Shown here: positions 36,701-50,072 of the stretch, in pieces
Layout of the letters: each line of letters starts with the position of its first letter
Numbering within the stretch: position 1 is the first letter of the stretch
Source of the DNA: Lates calcarifer
Lineage: Eukaryota > Chordata > Actinopteri > Centropomidae
Direction of reading: 5' to 3'
NCBI RefSeq assembly: GCF_001640805.2
Contig: NC_066844.1
Location: 1,606,008 to 1,670,007 of the forward strand
Length of the DNA stretch: 64,000 bases
Made by a program: the position numbers and the translations under genes
Notes under the pieces: model-generated
Told to the model about the DNA's origin: nothing
What the model saw: only the letters and a program-made list of their open reading frames with translations
Databases searched by the model: none

Positions 36701-39700
36701 AAACAGCAACTGATTGCTGACAGATTAGCTGAAGCTACTTGAGGCTAAAATGGTCATTTTTTATGTCTATTGGATTCTTTCTGCACCCTGTAAACAAATT
36801 TTCTAATGGAGGGATGATGCATTTTTGTGGGGGATTTACTCACTGATTTTATGTCATACAATAAAATGTGAAAATGTCTTGAGCTTGTGTTAAAACCACA
36901 GACATTTCAGACATTTAACCAAAAACCCATTGACTTTGGAACATGGGAACAGGAAGTGCTAACATGCTAACTTCCTGGTTTTAGGACTCATTCCTGCAGC
37001 ACTCTTATCAGGTCAAAGATGGTTTGCTAGCTGACAAATGGACATGATATAAACACAAAATCAATCAGATGCATCATGTGAAAATCTACAATACAATCCC
37101 TTGAAGATACTTTATGTTATTTGGAAAGAAAAAACCCTTTAACCGCACTTTCTACCATCCAGGTGCGTTTCCTGGAGCAGCAGAATAAGATGCTTGAGAC
37201 GAAGCTGGAGCTGCTGCAGGGCCAGGGCGTGGGCCGCTCCAATGTGGAGCCCCTGTTTGAGGCCTACATGGCGGGCCTGAGGCGCCAAATGGACCTGGTC
37301 AACAACGACAAGACCAAACTGGATGGGGAGCTGAGGAACATGCAGGGCCTGGTAGAGGACTACAAACACAAGTAAATAATGTTACACTGCGACACTGAGC
37401 TGATACTTTTGTAAAAACCCAAGTGGTGTAATTAAACCCCACCTCCACCTCCACCTGTCTCTGCTGCAGATATGAGGATGAGATTAACAAGAGAAACAAC
37501 CTGGAGAATGACTTTGTTATCCTAAAGAAGGTCAGCACTCGTTCATTCAGTCATTCATTCATATTCATTCATACATTACAGGTGTGGTGAGTAAGATGAA
37601 CCACTCTATTGTCCTCTACTTATTGTCTCCCCCCTCTCTCTCTGTCTCCCTCCTTCACTCCCACATTAAAACCCATAAAAGCTTTGGCAATTGTTCGAGA
37701 AACTTCCTGGTCATTTAGCCTCACTGTGGTTTAATCTCTGAATGTGGTCTTTGTTTCTCTTGGTGTTCAGGACGTAGACTCTGCCTACCTGGTGAAGGCA
37801 GATCTGGAAGATAAGGTGGGAGCTCTGACCGACGAAATCAACTTCCTGCGCAACGTCTACGATGAGGTACGGAAACTTCCTCCTGCTTTAAAACAGTGTT
37901 TTCCCACTTTTCCTCTGGTGTCCAGTTATTCCACTGTTGAACTGTTAAGATCACATTTTCCTCTGGTTCATTGTTCTGTCTCTGTGTCGTGACTCATTGA
38001 AGAGTCGACTTCAAACATGAACTGTCCCTGGAAATTTAACTTTTAATTCCAGTTAACAGAAACCTTTGTTGTTGTTGTTGTTGTTGTCCTATTGTCAGGC
38101 TTCTTGGAGACCTTCAGTGATTAATATAGAAACAGAGACAAAACAGAAACATGCAGGAAAATGTTTCTTATTGTTCCCTAAAGAGTTCTTCGAAACATGC
38201 CTGGACAATGTTTATTTTATTAATGTTTCGACAACACATCAGTTCATTGGTGATTTAATTAAAGTGGCAAATGTTTTAAATTCTAAAACAAACTGTAAAT
38301 ATAGTAAATAGTTTAACTTTGGTCCAAAGTTGCACCACATGGATGAGAGATGAATTAACAATGATATATATGACATTTAATCATCTTTTTGTTGTGTTTT
38401 ATTCCCTGACCAGGAGCTGCGTGAGCTGCAGGCGAGCATCAAAGACACGTCAGTGGTGGTTCAGATGGACAACAGTCGCAGCCTGAACATGGAGCAGATC
38501 GTAGCCGAGGTCAAAGCCCAGTATGAGGAGATTGCTGCCCGCAGCCGAGAGGAGGCCGAGGCCTGGTACAAGAGCAAGGTGAGGACGAGGAAACTGGACG
38601 CGACTGTAGAGAGAGTACACTTAATGACATTGTTTGAAGGTCATTAAATGAATCTCTTTTGTAGTTCGACCAGATGTCGGTGCAGGCCAGCCAGTTTGGA
38701 GACGAACTCCGCATCGTGAAGGGAGAGGTGGCCGAGGTGAACCGCCTGATCAGCCGACTGCAGAGCGAGATAGAGGCCGTCAAAGCTCAGGTACAGTTAC
38801 AGGAAATGCTGACAGAATGTTTTTTACTGGATAAATTCAGACCCACACTGGATGATTTCTTGTCTCCACCTCCATCTTCAGCGTGCCAGTCTGGAGAACC
38901 AGCTCGCCGAGGCAGAGGAGCGTGGAGAGCTGGCCGTGAAAGAGGCCAAGGCCCGGACCAGAGACCTGGAGGATGCACTGCAGAGAGCCAAACAGGACAT
39001 GGCCAGGCAGCTCAGAGAGTACCAGGTGAGTGATGGAGGGAGAAACCAAAAGAACAGACAGAATAAAGAACCTAAAGCATCTAAAAACCCTCGCTCTTTT
39101 TCTCCTACACCTGCAGGACCTGATGAACCTGAAACTGGCTCTGGACATTGAGATCGCCACCTACAGGAAGCTGCTGGAGGGAGAGGAGGACAGGTGAGAG
39201 GAGGGGAAGGAGATGTGATTAAATCTATGTGTTTCCGATATAACCCTCCGACTAATCTCCATCTCCTCCCCTGTAGACTCGGGCAGCAGTCCATCCTCAA
39301 CATTCAGGCCGTCTCCACCTACAGTAAGTAACTAAGGCGGAGACACTTAAAACGCCTTTCCACAACCAAAACCACCACAGTCTCTTTACACTGACTTGTA
39401 GGAATATTACTCTTCATATGGCACCGAATGCTGCCACTGGAACAAAACTAAAAATGCAGAATAGATGCCTTTGGTTTCTGTTTAACTGTATGTATTTGCA
39501 TTGACATAATTCCCTTTTTAATGTTTCTTTCTCTGTTTTTTTCTCCTCTGTGTTTATTTTTTTCTATTCTCTTTCACCATCTTCCCGTCTTTCTTCCCCC
39601 TCTCTGCCTCGGTCTCCTCTCTTCTCTCTTTCTCCAGGTACTAAAAGTACTAATGGCTACCACAGTAACAGCAGCTCCCCTGCTCCAAAACTGCTGATAA

Positions 39701-39744
39701 AGACAACTGAGACCAGAGATAACAGCAGATACAGCACACACTGA
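33770..39744 (+). CDS. Type II keratin-like intermediate filament protein
   Basis: Cytoskeletal intermediate filament subunit; type II keratins pair with type I partners as coiled-coil heterodimers. Coding exons: 33770-34081, 37163-37371, 37470-37530, 37771-37866, 38414-38578, 38665-38790, 38882-39025, 39117-39193, 39277-39323, 39638-39744; 447 residues, all phases agree. The Ser/Gly-rich head (residues 1 to about 85) begins [20 protein letters not shown]. The helix initiation segment reads [20 protein letters not shown], as in type II keratins. The rod runs to the helix termination motif [18 protein letters not shown] (about 378-395), then a short Ser-rich tail of about 50 residues follows. 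The exon pattern matches type II keratins, with the first intron unusually large (3.1 kb). Keratin 8-like is possible; a thread-filament alpha-type protein or vimentin-like member is less likely. No frame breaks. Confidence 0.92.
36820..37015. repeat. Dispersed repeat family B in keratin intron 1
   Basis: Matches the 30.2-kb copy in order and orientation: GTCTTGAGCTTGTGTTAAAA, CCATTGACTTTGGAACATGG, GGAACAGGAAGTGCTAACAT. It is shorter than other copies. Confidence 0.7.
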
Positions 39745-40195
39745 GACCACATGCATGTACCAACAAACACAATCATACACACAAAACAGGTATCTCTAAA
39801 CGTGTGAGGGGCATTTAATTACTAACCTCTACTTAGAATAATGGAAAAATAAAATCATCTGTACTTCTAAAAATGCAATATAAAGTGAAATAGAGCTGGG
39901 GATTGTTGTTGCTGATATAATTTAGTCTATGGAGTCTTTAACAAACACTGTAGTAAAATGCTGTATTATTTTCTAAACACATGTAATCTGTGGTGAGATT
40001 ATAAGAATATAAAAATACTGTAGTCCTGTAGATCATGTTTGGGATATCATATAAATTGTGTACTGTGTTTTGTATTCAACACAGTTTTTTTTTTTTTTTT
40101 TTTTACACTGAAGGACTAAATTTAGATGAACATTGATGCAGCTAAACTAGTTTAGTTAATTAAGTTTCTTACTTTCTGCTTTTGCTTCCACAAAC

Positions 40196-40201
40196 AATAA
40201 A
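40196..40201 (+). promoter_or_regulatory. Poly(A) signal of the keratin gene
   Basis: AATAAA about 450 bases after the stop, following a 20-base T run at 40085-40104. An earlier AATAAA at about 39848 is an alternative. Confidence 0.45.
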
Positions 40202-40214
40202 AATGAGTAAACAG

Positions 40215-41070
40215 ACTCTGGAGTGTTTTTCTGCTATTCCTGTATTGACATCTACTGCTGTATGTGTATTATATTGAGTATGACTGACATTTGCTTTGCT
40301 TTTAAACAAAAACTAACAAACTATGATTCTGATTTAAGATAAGACTTGATTACGTTCATTAGCATAATGGTATACCTGCATACAGATGTATTCTTTAGGA
40401 AGAGATAGAAATTTGCTGTCAAATGACAACTAACACTGATGCTTACATCTGTGTTCTTAAGTGTTTAGCGTGATGTTTGCATTAGCATTTGCTAATTAGC
40501 TCTAAATAAAGTACAGCTGAGTCTTAGCTAGCTTAGTTAGAGTTCCTTTTTATTGACATTTTAATTTAAGATTTAGGCTAATATCTATGTGATTTAAAAA
40601 AAAAATACAAATAAAATAATTTCTAGGATCTTGAAGCATATTTTTAACAATTCCAGGAATCGGGAAATAAAAATTAACATTGGGTAAAGCTAGCATTGGT
40701 TTATATTTTATAGTTGTTATGAATTTTCCATGCTCTTAAAAAAATATAATTTCTATTGTAGGGTAAAATGTTAAGATGTCAGTGAGTCAAATTGTGGTCT
40801 CAGCTACAGTTACTGTGTCTTTGTAGGTCAGGAAAGAACAAGGGATCACCAGAGTCAGTATGATTCATCTCTAAAGGACCATGAATGTTTTATTTAACAA
40901 TTCAAATAAAGTTGGAAAAGCCTAGCTGAATATCCCAAAGAAAGGCGAGGCAATGTATCATTGTGTTTATCACATTTTAAACAGTGAATAAGCCATTGGT
41001 GGTAACGAGACTAGAGGGCAGTTGCTTGGTAACGATTGACTGTACGGAGCACGAGAGCGAGAGAAGGGGG
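40215..41070. other. Intergenic region keratin to rbl1
   Basis: AT-rich, no open frame or RNA gene seen; GC content rises sharply from about 41040, where the rbl1 promoter begins. Confidence 0.5.
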
Positions 41071-41075
41071 TTGGG

Positions 41076-41145
41076 CGATTGGCTCTCATATGCTGACGCT
41101 CCCCTCGCTTCTGATTGGTCGCTGGCAAGCAGTTTTCGCGCCAAC
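41076..41145 (+). promoter_or_regulatory. rbl1 promoter with E2F-like site and CCAAT boxes
   Basis: TTTTCGCGCCAA at 41133-41144 fits the E2F consensus TTTSGCGC on both strands. Inverted CCAAT boxes (ATTGG) lie at about 41079 and 41114. GCATTGTGGGG follows at 41151. The region sits 190 bases before the start codon in a local GC-rich island. E2F control of the p107 gene is established in mammals; here it is inferred from the site. Confidence 0.7.
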
Positions 41146-41332
41146 GCGCTGCATTGTGGGGACGGCGAGCGGAAGTCCGCCGATCGCGGGGAAGCCGGAG
41201 GCAGCTCGGGGGTTGTGAGGGGCGCCGTGTTGTGGTGTGTAAGGCATTAACTCCCGAGGTGGTTCTACGGGGGTGGATTTAAATTTTTTTAAAACTCGGG
41301 TCAAACTGTGACTGTAAGTTTTGTTTGTACGA

Positions 41333-44300
41333 ATGCGGGGCGAAGAGTCGTCGGATTCGGAGTCCGGGAGGATGGAGGAGAGTTCAGTCCGGAGGAGTTT
41401 GGAGACGTTGTGTCAGGAGCTGAACATGGACGAACAGACGGCCGCCGCAGCCATGGAGAACTTCACTGCCATATGGAATACATATACCCTGGAGGTAAAA
41501 TATGTCCTCTAAACAACGTCCTCAGTGGCTGTTTCACCACCCAGCCTGTAGTTTAACTCACAGCCACACAAACACGGCAATATTTATAACTTTTATCGCC
41601 ATGTCTAAACCTTCAACGGGAGGAAACTTCACCGCAGTGAGAAGCACAAACACCGAGTTAAAGGGCTTCAGCTACTCACTGTTTACATCATCCAACACAG
41701 AGCTGCTAGGATTAGTCGATTAATCAACCAGTTAATGAACAGAAATATTAACTGTCATTAACTGTTAATCGAGTTAAAGTAAACGGAGTATTTTGGGATT
41801 TTTACACATATTTTCCCACAAAATAAGACCCTGAAAATGTCACCAACATGATGAGCATGTTATAAACAACTAATTGATTAACCTAGAAACTATCAGAATC
41901 AGCATTATCAGCCAACTATGACTGGTTTTTGTGGCTCTGTACTTTCACACAGTGCACAGTACCAGTAATAATATCCAGGGATCTACACATGGACATGCAG
42001 CAAAAACAAAGACAACAAACCTGGGTAAACATAAATAAACACAAAGATATGACTGTTGCTTACTACCCAGTAAGAGGGGGAACAATAATAACCACAACAC
42101 ATGGCATCTATATAACTTTCTGAAGTTGTAAACAAGGAAGCAGGTGGTGCAGCATATGGGAGAGTGATCAGTAAATGAATCAATAATGACAACAATTGTC
42201 AGTTGCAGCCACAGTCCAGTTTCTTTCTTTCATCTGTCTGTGTATTTTAGTTAAGTCTCAAAAGATGTTATGTGAATAAATCTTCTGAAAAAGAGACAAA
42301 CCATCAAAATATAGTGATGCATAACTATTATAATAGTGATTTCTTACACCACCTGGGGTGGATCTATATGTACAAAGCCCTCACTGCTCTACATACAAGT
42401 TTACAAGACAATAATGATAATAATAATATGTAGGCGTAATTAATATATGGCTCTGGTTGATGCACCAGAAAAGCTGTTGGGATTTGCATACAGCAGCAAA
42501 GGGAAATTGTTGTGTGGCAGTAATCAAGTATTTGTATCTATAACTAACATGTTATAACACGTCTGTCTGTCTGTCTGCACTGCCCCTGATCAGATGGGTA
42601 TCTGCTCCACCCCGAGCCACTGATTACATCAGCCTCATCATTATTATTGCATGCAGGGATTCATCACAGCTTCACAGCCACAACATTAATCACAACTTCG
42701 CTCCACGGTGACTGATAACAGGAGGAAGTAGCAGCCTCGTGCTGGTTAAATGGCTCTTTAAGTCACTTAATTTATCCTCTGTTAATAGCTGCTTTGGTTT
42801 TGTGTCACTCAGAACATTTGCACAGTCAAAACAAGTCATTAGTCACTGTGGAGCTAGAATAAAACAGTCTTCTGTAAGATTTTAATAAGTCTTTATATAA
42901 GTGCAAGTGTTAACCAGGTCTGCAACCTGGGCTGCAACTATTCTACAGACAACATGATGTCAGAAAATCGTTTAAAAAAAGAAAATCACAGTTTCTAAGA
43001 GCCCAAACTGACACTGAAATAACTTATTTTGTCATTTTATTCAATTTATAATGATATAAAACAGAGAAAAGTAGAAAATATGCTGATTTTTCAAGCTGGT
43101 AACTTTGGATATTTGGTGTATTTGCTTGAAATGTGACACAGATGATTGTAAAATGTTGTTTAATTACATTATAAAGTGTTAATTAAACTCTAACCTAGTC
43201 ACCTCTACTCCTTTTCTGTTCCTTAAACATTTGTTATGTTTTGTATTTGTCTGCTGTTCTCTTCAGCTCTTCATGTTCCTGATGAACTTCCTGTTTACGC
43301 AGAGAGAAGATGACGCATGATGTTGTTTGTTTATGTGATGTGTTGTTGCTCTGTCTGTCAGGGGGAAGTCGTCCACTGGCTCGCCTGTTCGCTGTACGCC
43401 GCCTGCAGGAAGGGATCGACCCCGACCGTGGGTAAAGGGCTGATGGAGGGAAACTGTGTCTCCCTCACCAGGATCCTTCGATCTTCCAAACTCAGGTCAG
43501 TCACTGATGAATCTGCAGCAGCGTGAAAAGATTAAATACAACCTGCTGCTGCAGGTATTTTCACATACAGTGCAACACAAATAAAGATGCTAGTGCCACA
43601 CTTGAGGAGGCAGACGACCGCCTACCAGGATCCTTTGACCCAAAGCAACATCGTTATTCGTGGTGCGAAAGCACAAAAAATGACACCGCCTTTTTGCTTT
43701 CATGTTCTGTATGAAAGCAGTCGTTAAAAGCAACATAAAAAATAAATTGATGTACAAATAGTGTGAAAAGACTTTAAGGGTCAGATTAGGCTGCTATCTG
43801 TCAACCACTGCTGTAAAATCCTCCAAAGATCAGACCATAAACTAGACATGTTTTCAAACCTGAGCTGCGTTAAATGTACAAAATCACAATCATTAAAAAG
43901 GTATTGTTTTCAGAGAAGAACTGCACTGTGTTGCAGGATTGTCACTGTTTTTTAAAGTTATGTCTGGCAAAATAATTTCCTGCAGGATTGATAAAGTTCT
44001 ATCTTATGTTATCTCTCTTAGGATTTCATTTAATATCGCAAAATACAGAGTTATTTCATTCCATTTCAGGGGAAATTGTGCCAGAAATCTCTTCTCTTTC
44101 TTAAGTTAATACACATTAATTTCTTTTTCCATTGATATTCAGATCTTTGACTCCATTTCAGCTCCCAGCTCTGTTACTTTATTGTGACTTTGAAGGCCTC
44201 TGAAGGAGAATTAATTACTTGAATAATGACTCAAACTTTGTATTTATGAAGCCTTTTTTGTGTTAAAGTCGTGTCTTTTGTCTGTCGCCTCTCAGTCTGA

Positions 44301-45588
44301 TCCAGTTCTTCTCTAAGATGAGGAAGTGGGCCGACATGTCCAACCTGTCGCAGGACTTCAGGCTACGCATGGACCGGCTGGAGCGCAACTTTGAGGTCTC
44401 CACGGTGATCTTTCGCAAGTTCGAGCCCATCTTCATGGACATGTTTCAGAACCCGCAGGGAGGCGAGCCGCCACGGCAGCCACGCAGCAGGAAACACAGG
44501 CACGACACACACACACATTTGTACCCTGAAGCAGGAAACATGAGCACACAGATTTAATTCTCTCTGTCACATTCAGCCGTCGTTTCAGCCTCTTATGGAG
44601 ACAAACAGTCGTCCAGTCCGGTCTAACTAAGTGTGTCGTCTCTCTGGCTCTGCAGGCGGCTTCCCTGTCACATCAGTGATGTGTTCAAGTTCTGCTGGAC
44701 GCTGTTCGTCTACACCAAAGGTAACAAGACGCAAAACCAGACCACAGAGCAGCGGGGAGCTCGGGTTCCTGCTGACATCAGTGTTTTCTCTGCTAAACTG
44801 TTCGTTAGCTAGGATTAGATCTACAGCTAACTTTGAGAATCTGAAACCAGTAGATATTGAACTTTATCGGTTATCAAAGCAGTCGCAGGTTAATTTTCTG
44901 TAAATCAGGACGCAGATTGCTGCTGTTTTATGGCTGATATGACTCTGTGTTTATGAAGGTAACTTCCGAATGATCGGCGATGACCTGGTGAACTCGTACC
45001 ACCTGCTGCTCTGCTGTCTGGACCTGGTGTTTGGAAACGCTCTGCTCTGCTCCAACAGGAAGGATCTGATCAACCCAACGTTCAGAGGTGGGGACTCTGG
45101 ATGTTTTCCTCTCAATTTAGTTACACGAATTTCCCCCTGAAGTGTTTTTTCGATCTGTATTTATGAGCACAACAAAACAGTTACATCAAAACTTCAAGAT
45201 CGTGCAGTGTAACATGATATTATAAAGGTCTTAAAAAGCAGTAAAAGTGATTTTAAAAAGTGCGGATACCTGGTGTAAATGAGGCCAAACACTCATGGAG
45301 GAAGAGAAAGAAAAGAGTGTGTGACACAGTAGAACAGTGACATAAATACTCCTCATTAAGCCTTTGTGTAGTACTGTGATATGTGTGTTTATTTGTACAT
45401 GTGTGTGTGTGTTGTCGTAGGTCTTCCCGCTCTGTACCGAGCTGATGGTCACGTCTCAGGTGACGAGCCTCCTCCCTGTGTGTTGGAGAGGCTGTGTGAG
45501 CTGCACGACGGACTGGTGGTGGAGGCGAAAGGCATCAAACAGCACTACTTCAAACCGTACATACAGAAACTGTTTCAGAGACAGGTAA

Positions 45589-45641
<53 letters not shown>

Positions 45642-48600
45642 AGCTTTGTTTTAAGCAGCTTTTAATCCATCTGCGATTTTGTTTTTATCTCTTTTCCCCT
45701 GATCAGATCCTGAAAGGAAATGAGGAGCTTTTAACAGAAATGTTGGATCCTCAGAACTTCATAGACAACAAGTAAGCAACCAGAGGTCAAAGGTCACCTT
45801 CAGGGAAATATTTAATTTCCCTTTGAACACATTTAAACTGTGTGTGTTCTCTTCAGTAAAGCCATAAACAGGGAGTACGAGGAGTACGTGCTGACGGTCG
45901 GAGACTTCGACGAACGAGTGTTTCTCGGAGCCGATGCCGATGAGGAGATAGGAACGCCAAGGAAGATCGTTCAGGAGCCGTCTGCCAGCCAGACGACCAA
46001 TCACAGCCAGCTGCAGCAGCACGTAGAGAAGGTAAACACACGTACACATCCACGGGTAACAACAGGTACAGGAGGGACGCACCTGAGGGATCAGATGGAT
46101 GATATTCTACATTTTTATTATTGTTAGTGTTTCTCTGAACAACTGAAGACGTAAAACTTTAAGAACAAAACATGGTGTTCAGTGTTTTTTAAGAAAAGGC
46201 TCAGCTGTAATTCTTAATCAAATAAACAGGAGGGGACTATTTTCAGCGGTGGATTAATCCACATTCAAGTCAGTATTTGGGGCAGCAGGACAATAGTTGA
46301 TATTGACTGATTTATATTAAAATGTGTTGTAAAATGTAAAAGATTTGATGCTCTGATAATGTTTACAAAAAGTTTCTTTCAGATTTAAACTGATTTAAAT
46401 GTGAGTTTAATCCAAGATATTAATAAATAGTTCTGTATAAATGTATAACGTAAACACAGTCGACCTCATGTGAAACCTGTGGGTTGATAATAATCTCTGT
46501 CTCTCTTCAGTCCGGTTCCCTCGCCCCCTCCACGCCTCTGACTGGACGGGTTTACCTGAAGGAGAAGGACCTGCTCGTCACGCCCGTCTCCTCGGCGACG
46601 CAGAGCGTCAGCCGGCTGCAGAGCATGGTGGCCGGGCTGAGGACGGCGCCCAGCGACCACCTGATGCAGATATTCAAGTCAGTTTCTGTTTGTGGGGTCG
46701 AGTGCTCGTTGTAATCGAGCAGATCAGAGAAAAACAGTAAAATTTAATTTTACAGATTAAACAGATCCATAATCAATCGATTATTAGTCTGTGATTTAAG
46801 AAAGTTATATCACTATTCCTACTGTAATTTCTCAAACATGTCAGCAGCATATTTTTAAAAATTACAGAAGTTGAAGGGATAAATCAATTAATCAAAGATT
46901 TGTGGACAGATTATTAAAACTGCAACTGTTTTGATAATTGATCAGTGATTTAATTCATCTTTAAAGCAGGTATCTGCCGGTTTTCTGTGACATTAAACTA
47001 AATATCTTGGGGATGTAGAAGATGTCACCTTGGAGTTTGAGACACCAACAGACATTTTTTTAAATCAATTAATTGATAAATTAATCATAATTATTTAAAA
47101 TATATATATATTTGTTTCCTCTCAGATGAATTTTTCTTTGTGATCATTTTGTGATTTTAGCTGTTCAGTTATTAAACCTTTTAAATAATGAATCCTTGAA
47201 ATAATAATGAAGATGGAGCTGGTCAGATGTGTAGATTTAATTTAATCTACAGGGTTTAGTGTGTTTGTGTTTAGTTTGTGTGTCATAAACTGTGTGTGTT
47301 TGTTGTTGAAGGTCGTGCTCCAGAGATCCGTCTGAGTCCATCCTGACCAGAGTGAAGACTCTGGGACAAACCTTCAAAGAACATTACACCAACGACTCGG
47401 AGGACACACCTGGATCTCACATAGGTACAATACACACATCCTGAATACACGCTATAATTCCTTATTGCCTTCGTTAGGGTCTTTGACTTTCATAAACCGC
47501 AGCAGTCCCTGTAGAATAAAACCTGTATTTGTTGTCTCGTTTCAGACTTTGCAGAGAATCGACTGAAACTGGCCGAGATCCTTTACTACAAGATCCTGGA
47601 GAACGTCATGGCTCAGGAGACCAAACGGCTGCAGGGCAAAGACATGAGTGTAAGCAACAGACACAGTGTGTGTTTTTAATTCAACCTTTATTCAAGTCAC
47701 ACTGATGCAGACCGAAAACACAAAGGGAGACTAAATTAAAAGGATGGAAAAGAAACGGGTGACTCACATTTCATGAGAGAAATTTAAAGGAGTCCGTTTC
47801 TAGAGAGTGACTTTAAGTAAATATTAAGCCTTAAAAGTCATTAAACAGTCTTATATTTGAATTATCATAAGTGTACCTGTGTGTTGTCAGGTGTTGTTGG
47901 AGCAGGATATCTTCCACTGCTCCCTGATGGCGTGTTGTCTGGAGGTGGTGTTGTTCTCCTACAGCTCCCAGAGAACCTTCCCATGGATCATCACCGTCTT
48001 CAAACTGGCTCCGTTCTACTTCTTCAAGGTAAACACCTTCTGCCTGGAGAAACCTGGAGAAGTCACATCCTACCTGTGTGTGATAATAACTGGATTTGTT
48101 GTGTGTGTGCAGGTGATCGAGGTGTTTATCCGCTCGGAGGAAGGTCTGTCCAGAGACATGGTCAAACACCTGAACTCGATCGAGGAGCAGGTCCTGGAGA
48201 GCCGAGCCTGGACCTCGGACTCGGCCCTGTGGAGCGCCCTGGAGGCTGCTGGGAACAAAGTCCCCACAGTGGAGGAGGTCAGCAGCAGACAGACATACAA
48301 ACACTCGAATGGTGTATATTACCCATGATCCCCGGCTGCTGGAGCAGACACAAAATGGCTTCCTCTAAATGAATTATTTTATTAGACGTCTTTAACTGAA
48401 CATACACAGTGTAGAAAGCAGAGAACAAAAAGAACAGAAATTTCTTCTTGTCTTCTTTCTGCTTCATCCTCTCTTTCCTCTCATCCCTCTCTCCCTCCAG
48501 GTGAACTTTTCCTCCAGTCTCGACTCCAGCTCTGGTTCTGGTTCCATCAGCGGAGTTCAGCCCCACCTGCCTCTGGTCGCCCTCTCTCCCATCATCCACC

Positions 48601-50034
48601 CACGAATCAGGGAGTTCAGATCCGGTCTCGGCAGCGCCCGAAAAGACGTTCCTCCCTCTCCTCTGTCCGTCCACGACAGGTACAGCTCTCCTGCGGCCGG
48701 CAGCGCCAAGCGCCGTCTCTTTGGCGATGACCCTCCGAACCTGAGTCCTGAGCCCAGTGTTGTCTCCGGCGAAGAGGCTGACGTTCGGCTCAAGCAACAC
48801 ACTGAAGATCGGAGGCCAGGGATCCCAGACCACCGTGGTCAGCATCCCGCTGCAAGGTACACGACGCTCACCTCACTCTGCAGCGGCCAATCAGAGCAGA
48901 GGATTCAACAAGTCCTGAATTTCCTGTCTGTGTGTGTGATTGCAGGTGTGAGTAACGACCGCACGATCACGCTGATCCCGGTTCAGCCATGTGGCGACTC
49001 CTCTGGCGCTGTCACTGCTCAGTTCCTGCTCACCGCCTCCCCGAGCCGACCCACCCCTGCACCTGTGACCTCCGACCCCCAGACAGGAAACGGTCGGCCG
49101 CGACGCACCGGATCGCTCGCTCTGTTCTTCAGGAAGGTAGGAGCCGGCTGATGTTTGTTTGTGGAATATAAAGATTTTATTCTCTTTTATTTGTTGAAGC
49201 GTTTGAGCACCAACCGGCCCTGAGGTCCCTTAAGATAACATTTCTTATTTTATGGGCACAGATGTTTATGTTTCAGGACTTAATGTGGTCATTGTTACCT
49301 CCTCCTGCATGTCTCAGTCTCCTCACCTACCTTTCCTCGTCTGTTCTCAGGTGTATCACCTGGCCAGCGTCCGTCTGAGGGATCTGTGCGTGAAGCTGGA
49401 CATTTCCTCTGAGCTTCGTGGGAAAATCTGGACGTGTTTCGAACACTCTCTGGTGAACTGCACCGATCTGATGAAGGACCGACACCTCGACCAGCTGCTG
49501 CTCTGCAGCATTTACATCATATCCAAGGTGAGACAACTCACCTGTTCACAAAACGCTGTTCATGTCTCTTTCTTCACCTTTAAATGATGGTTGGTTTCTG
49601 TTTGGATCAATAATAACACTGATTGTGATTCTTTGGTTCTTTGTAGATCACAAAAGAGACTCACACCTTCCAGGACATCATGAAGTGTTACCGCAGCCAA
49701 CCACAGGCCGGCAGCCATGTTAGTCTCTCACACACACACTGCAGTGAACAGGGACAACGACCAAACTGACAATTACAGTACAAATTTTATTTACATGATA
49801 GTTTAACTATAATTACCAAAGAGGAAGAGAGACAGAAAGGCAGAGAAACAGAGAGTGGCAGAAAAAGGGAAAGAGGGAGGGATGATACCAACAGACCAGT
49901 AATGGCTGTAGCAGCTGATGGTTGATCTCAGACTCTTCAGACTCTGGAGGAGGAAACACCTGTAGAGAGAGAGAGGAGAGAGATTAATGATCAGTTTAAT
50001 ATTCAATATGTGACAAAGTTTGAAGAAAGTAAAA

Positions 50035-50072
<38 letters not shown>

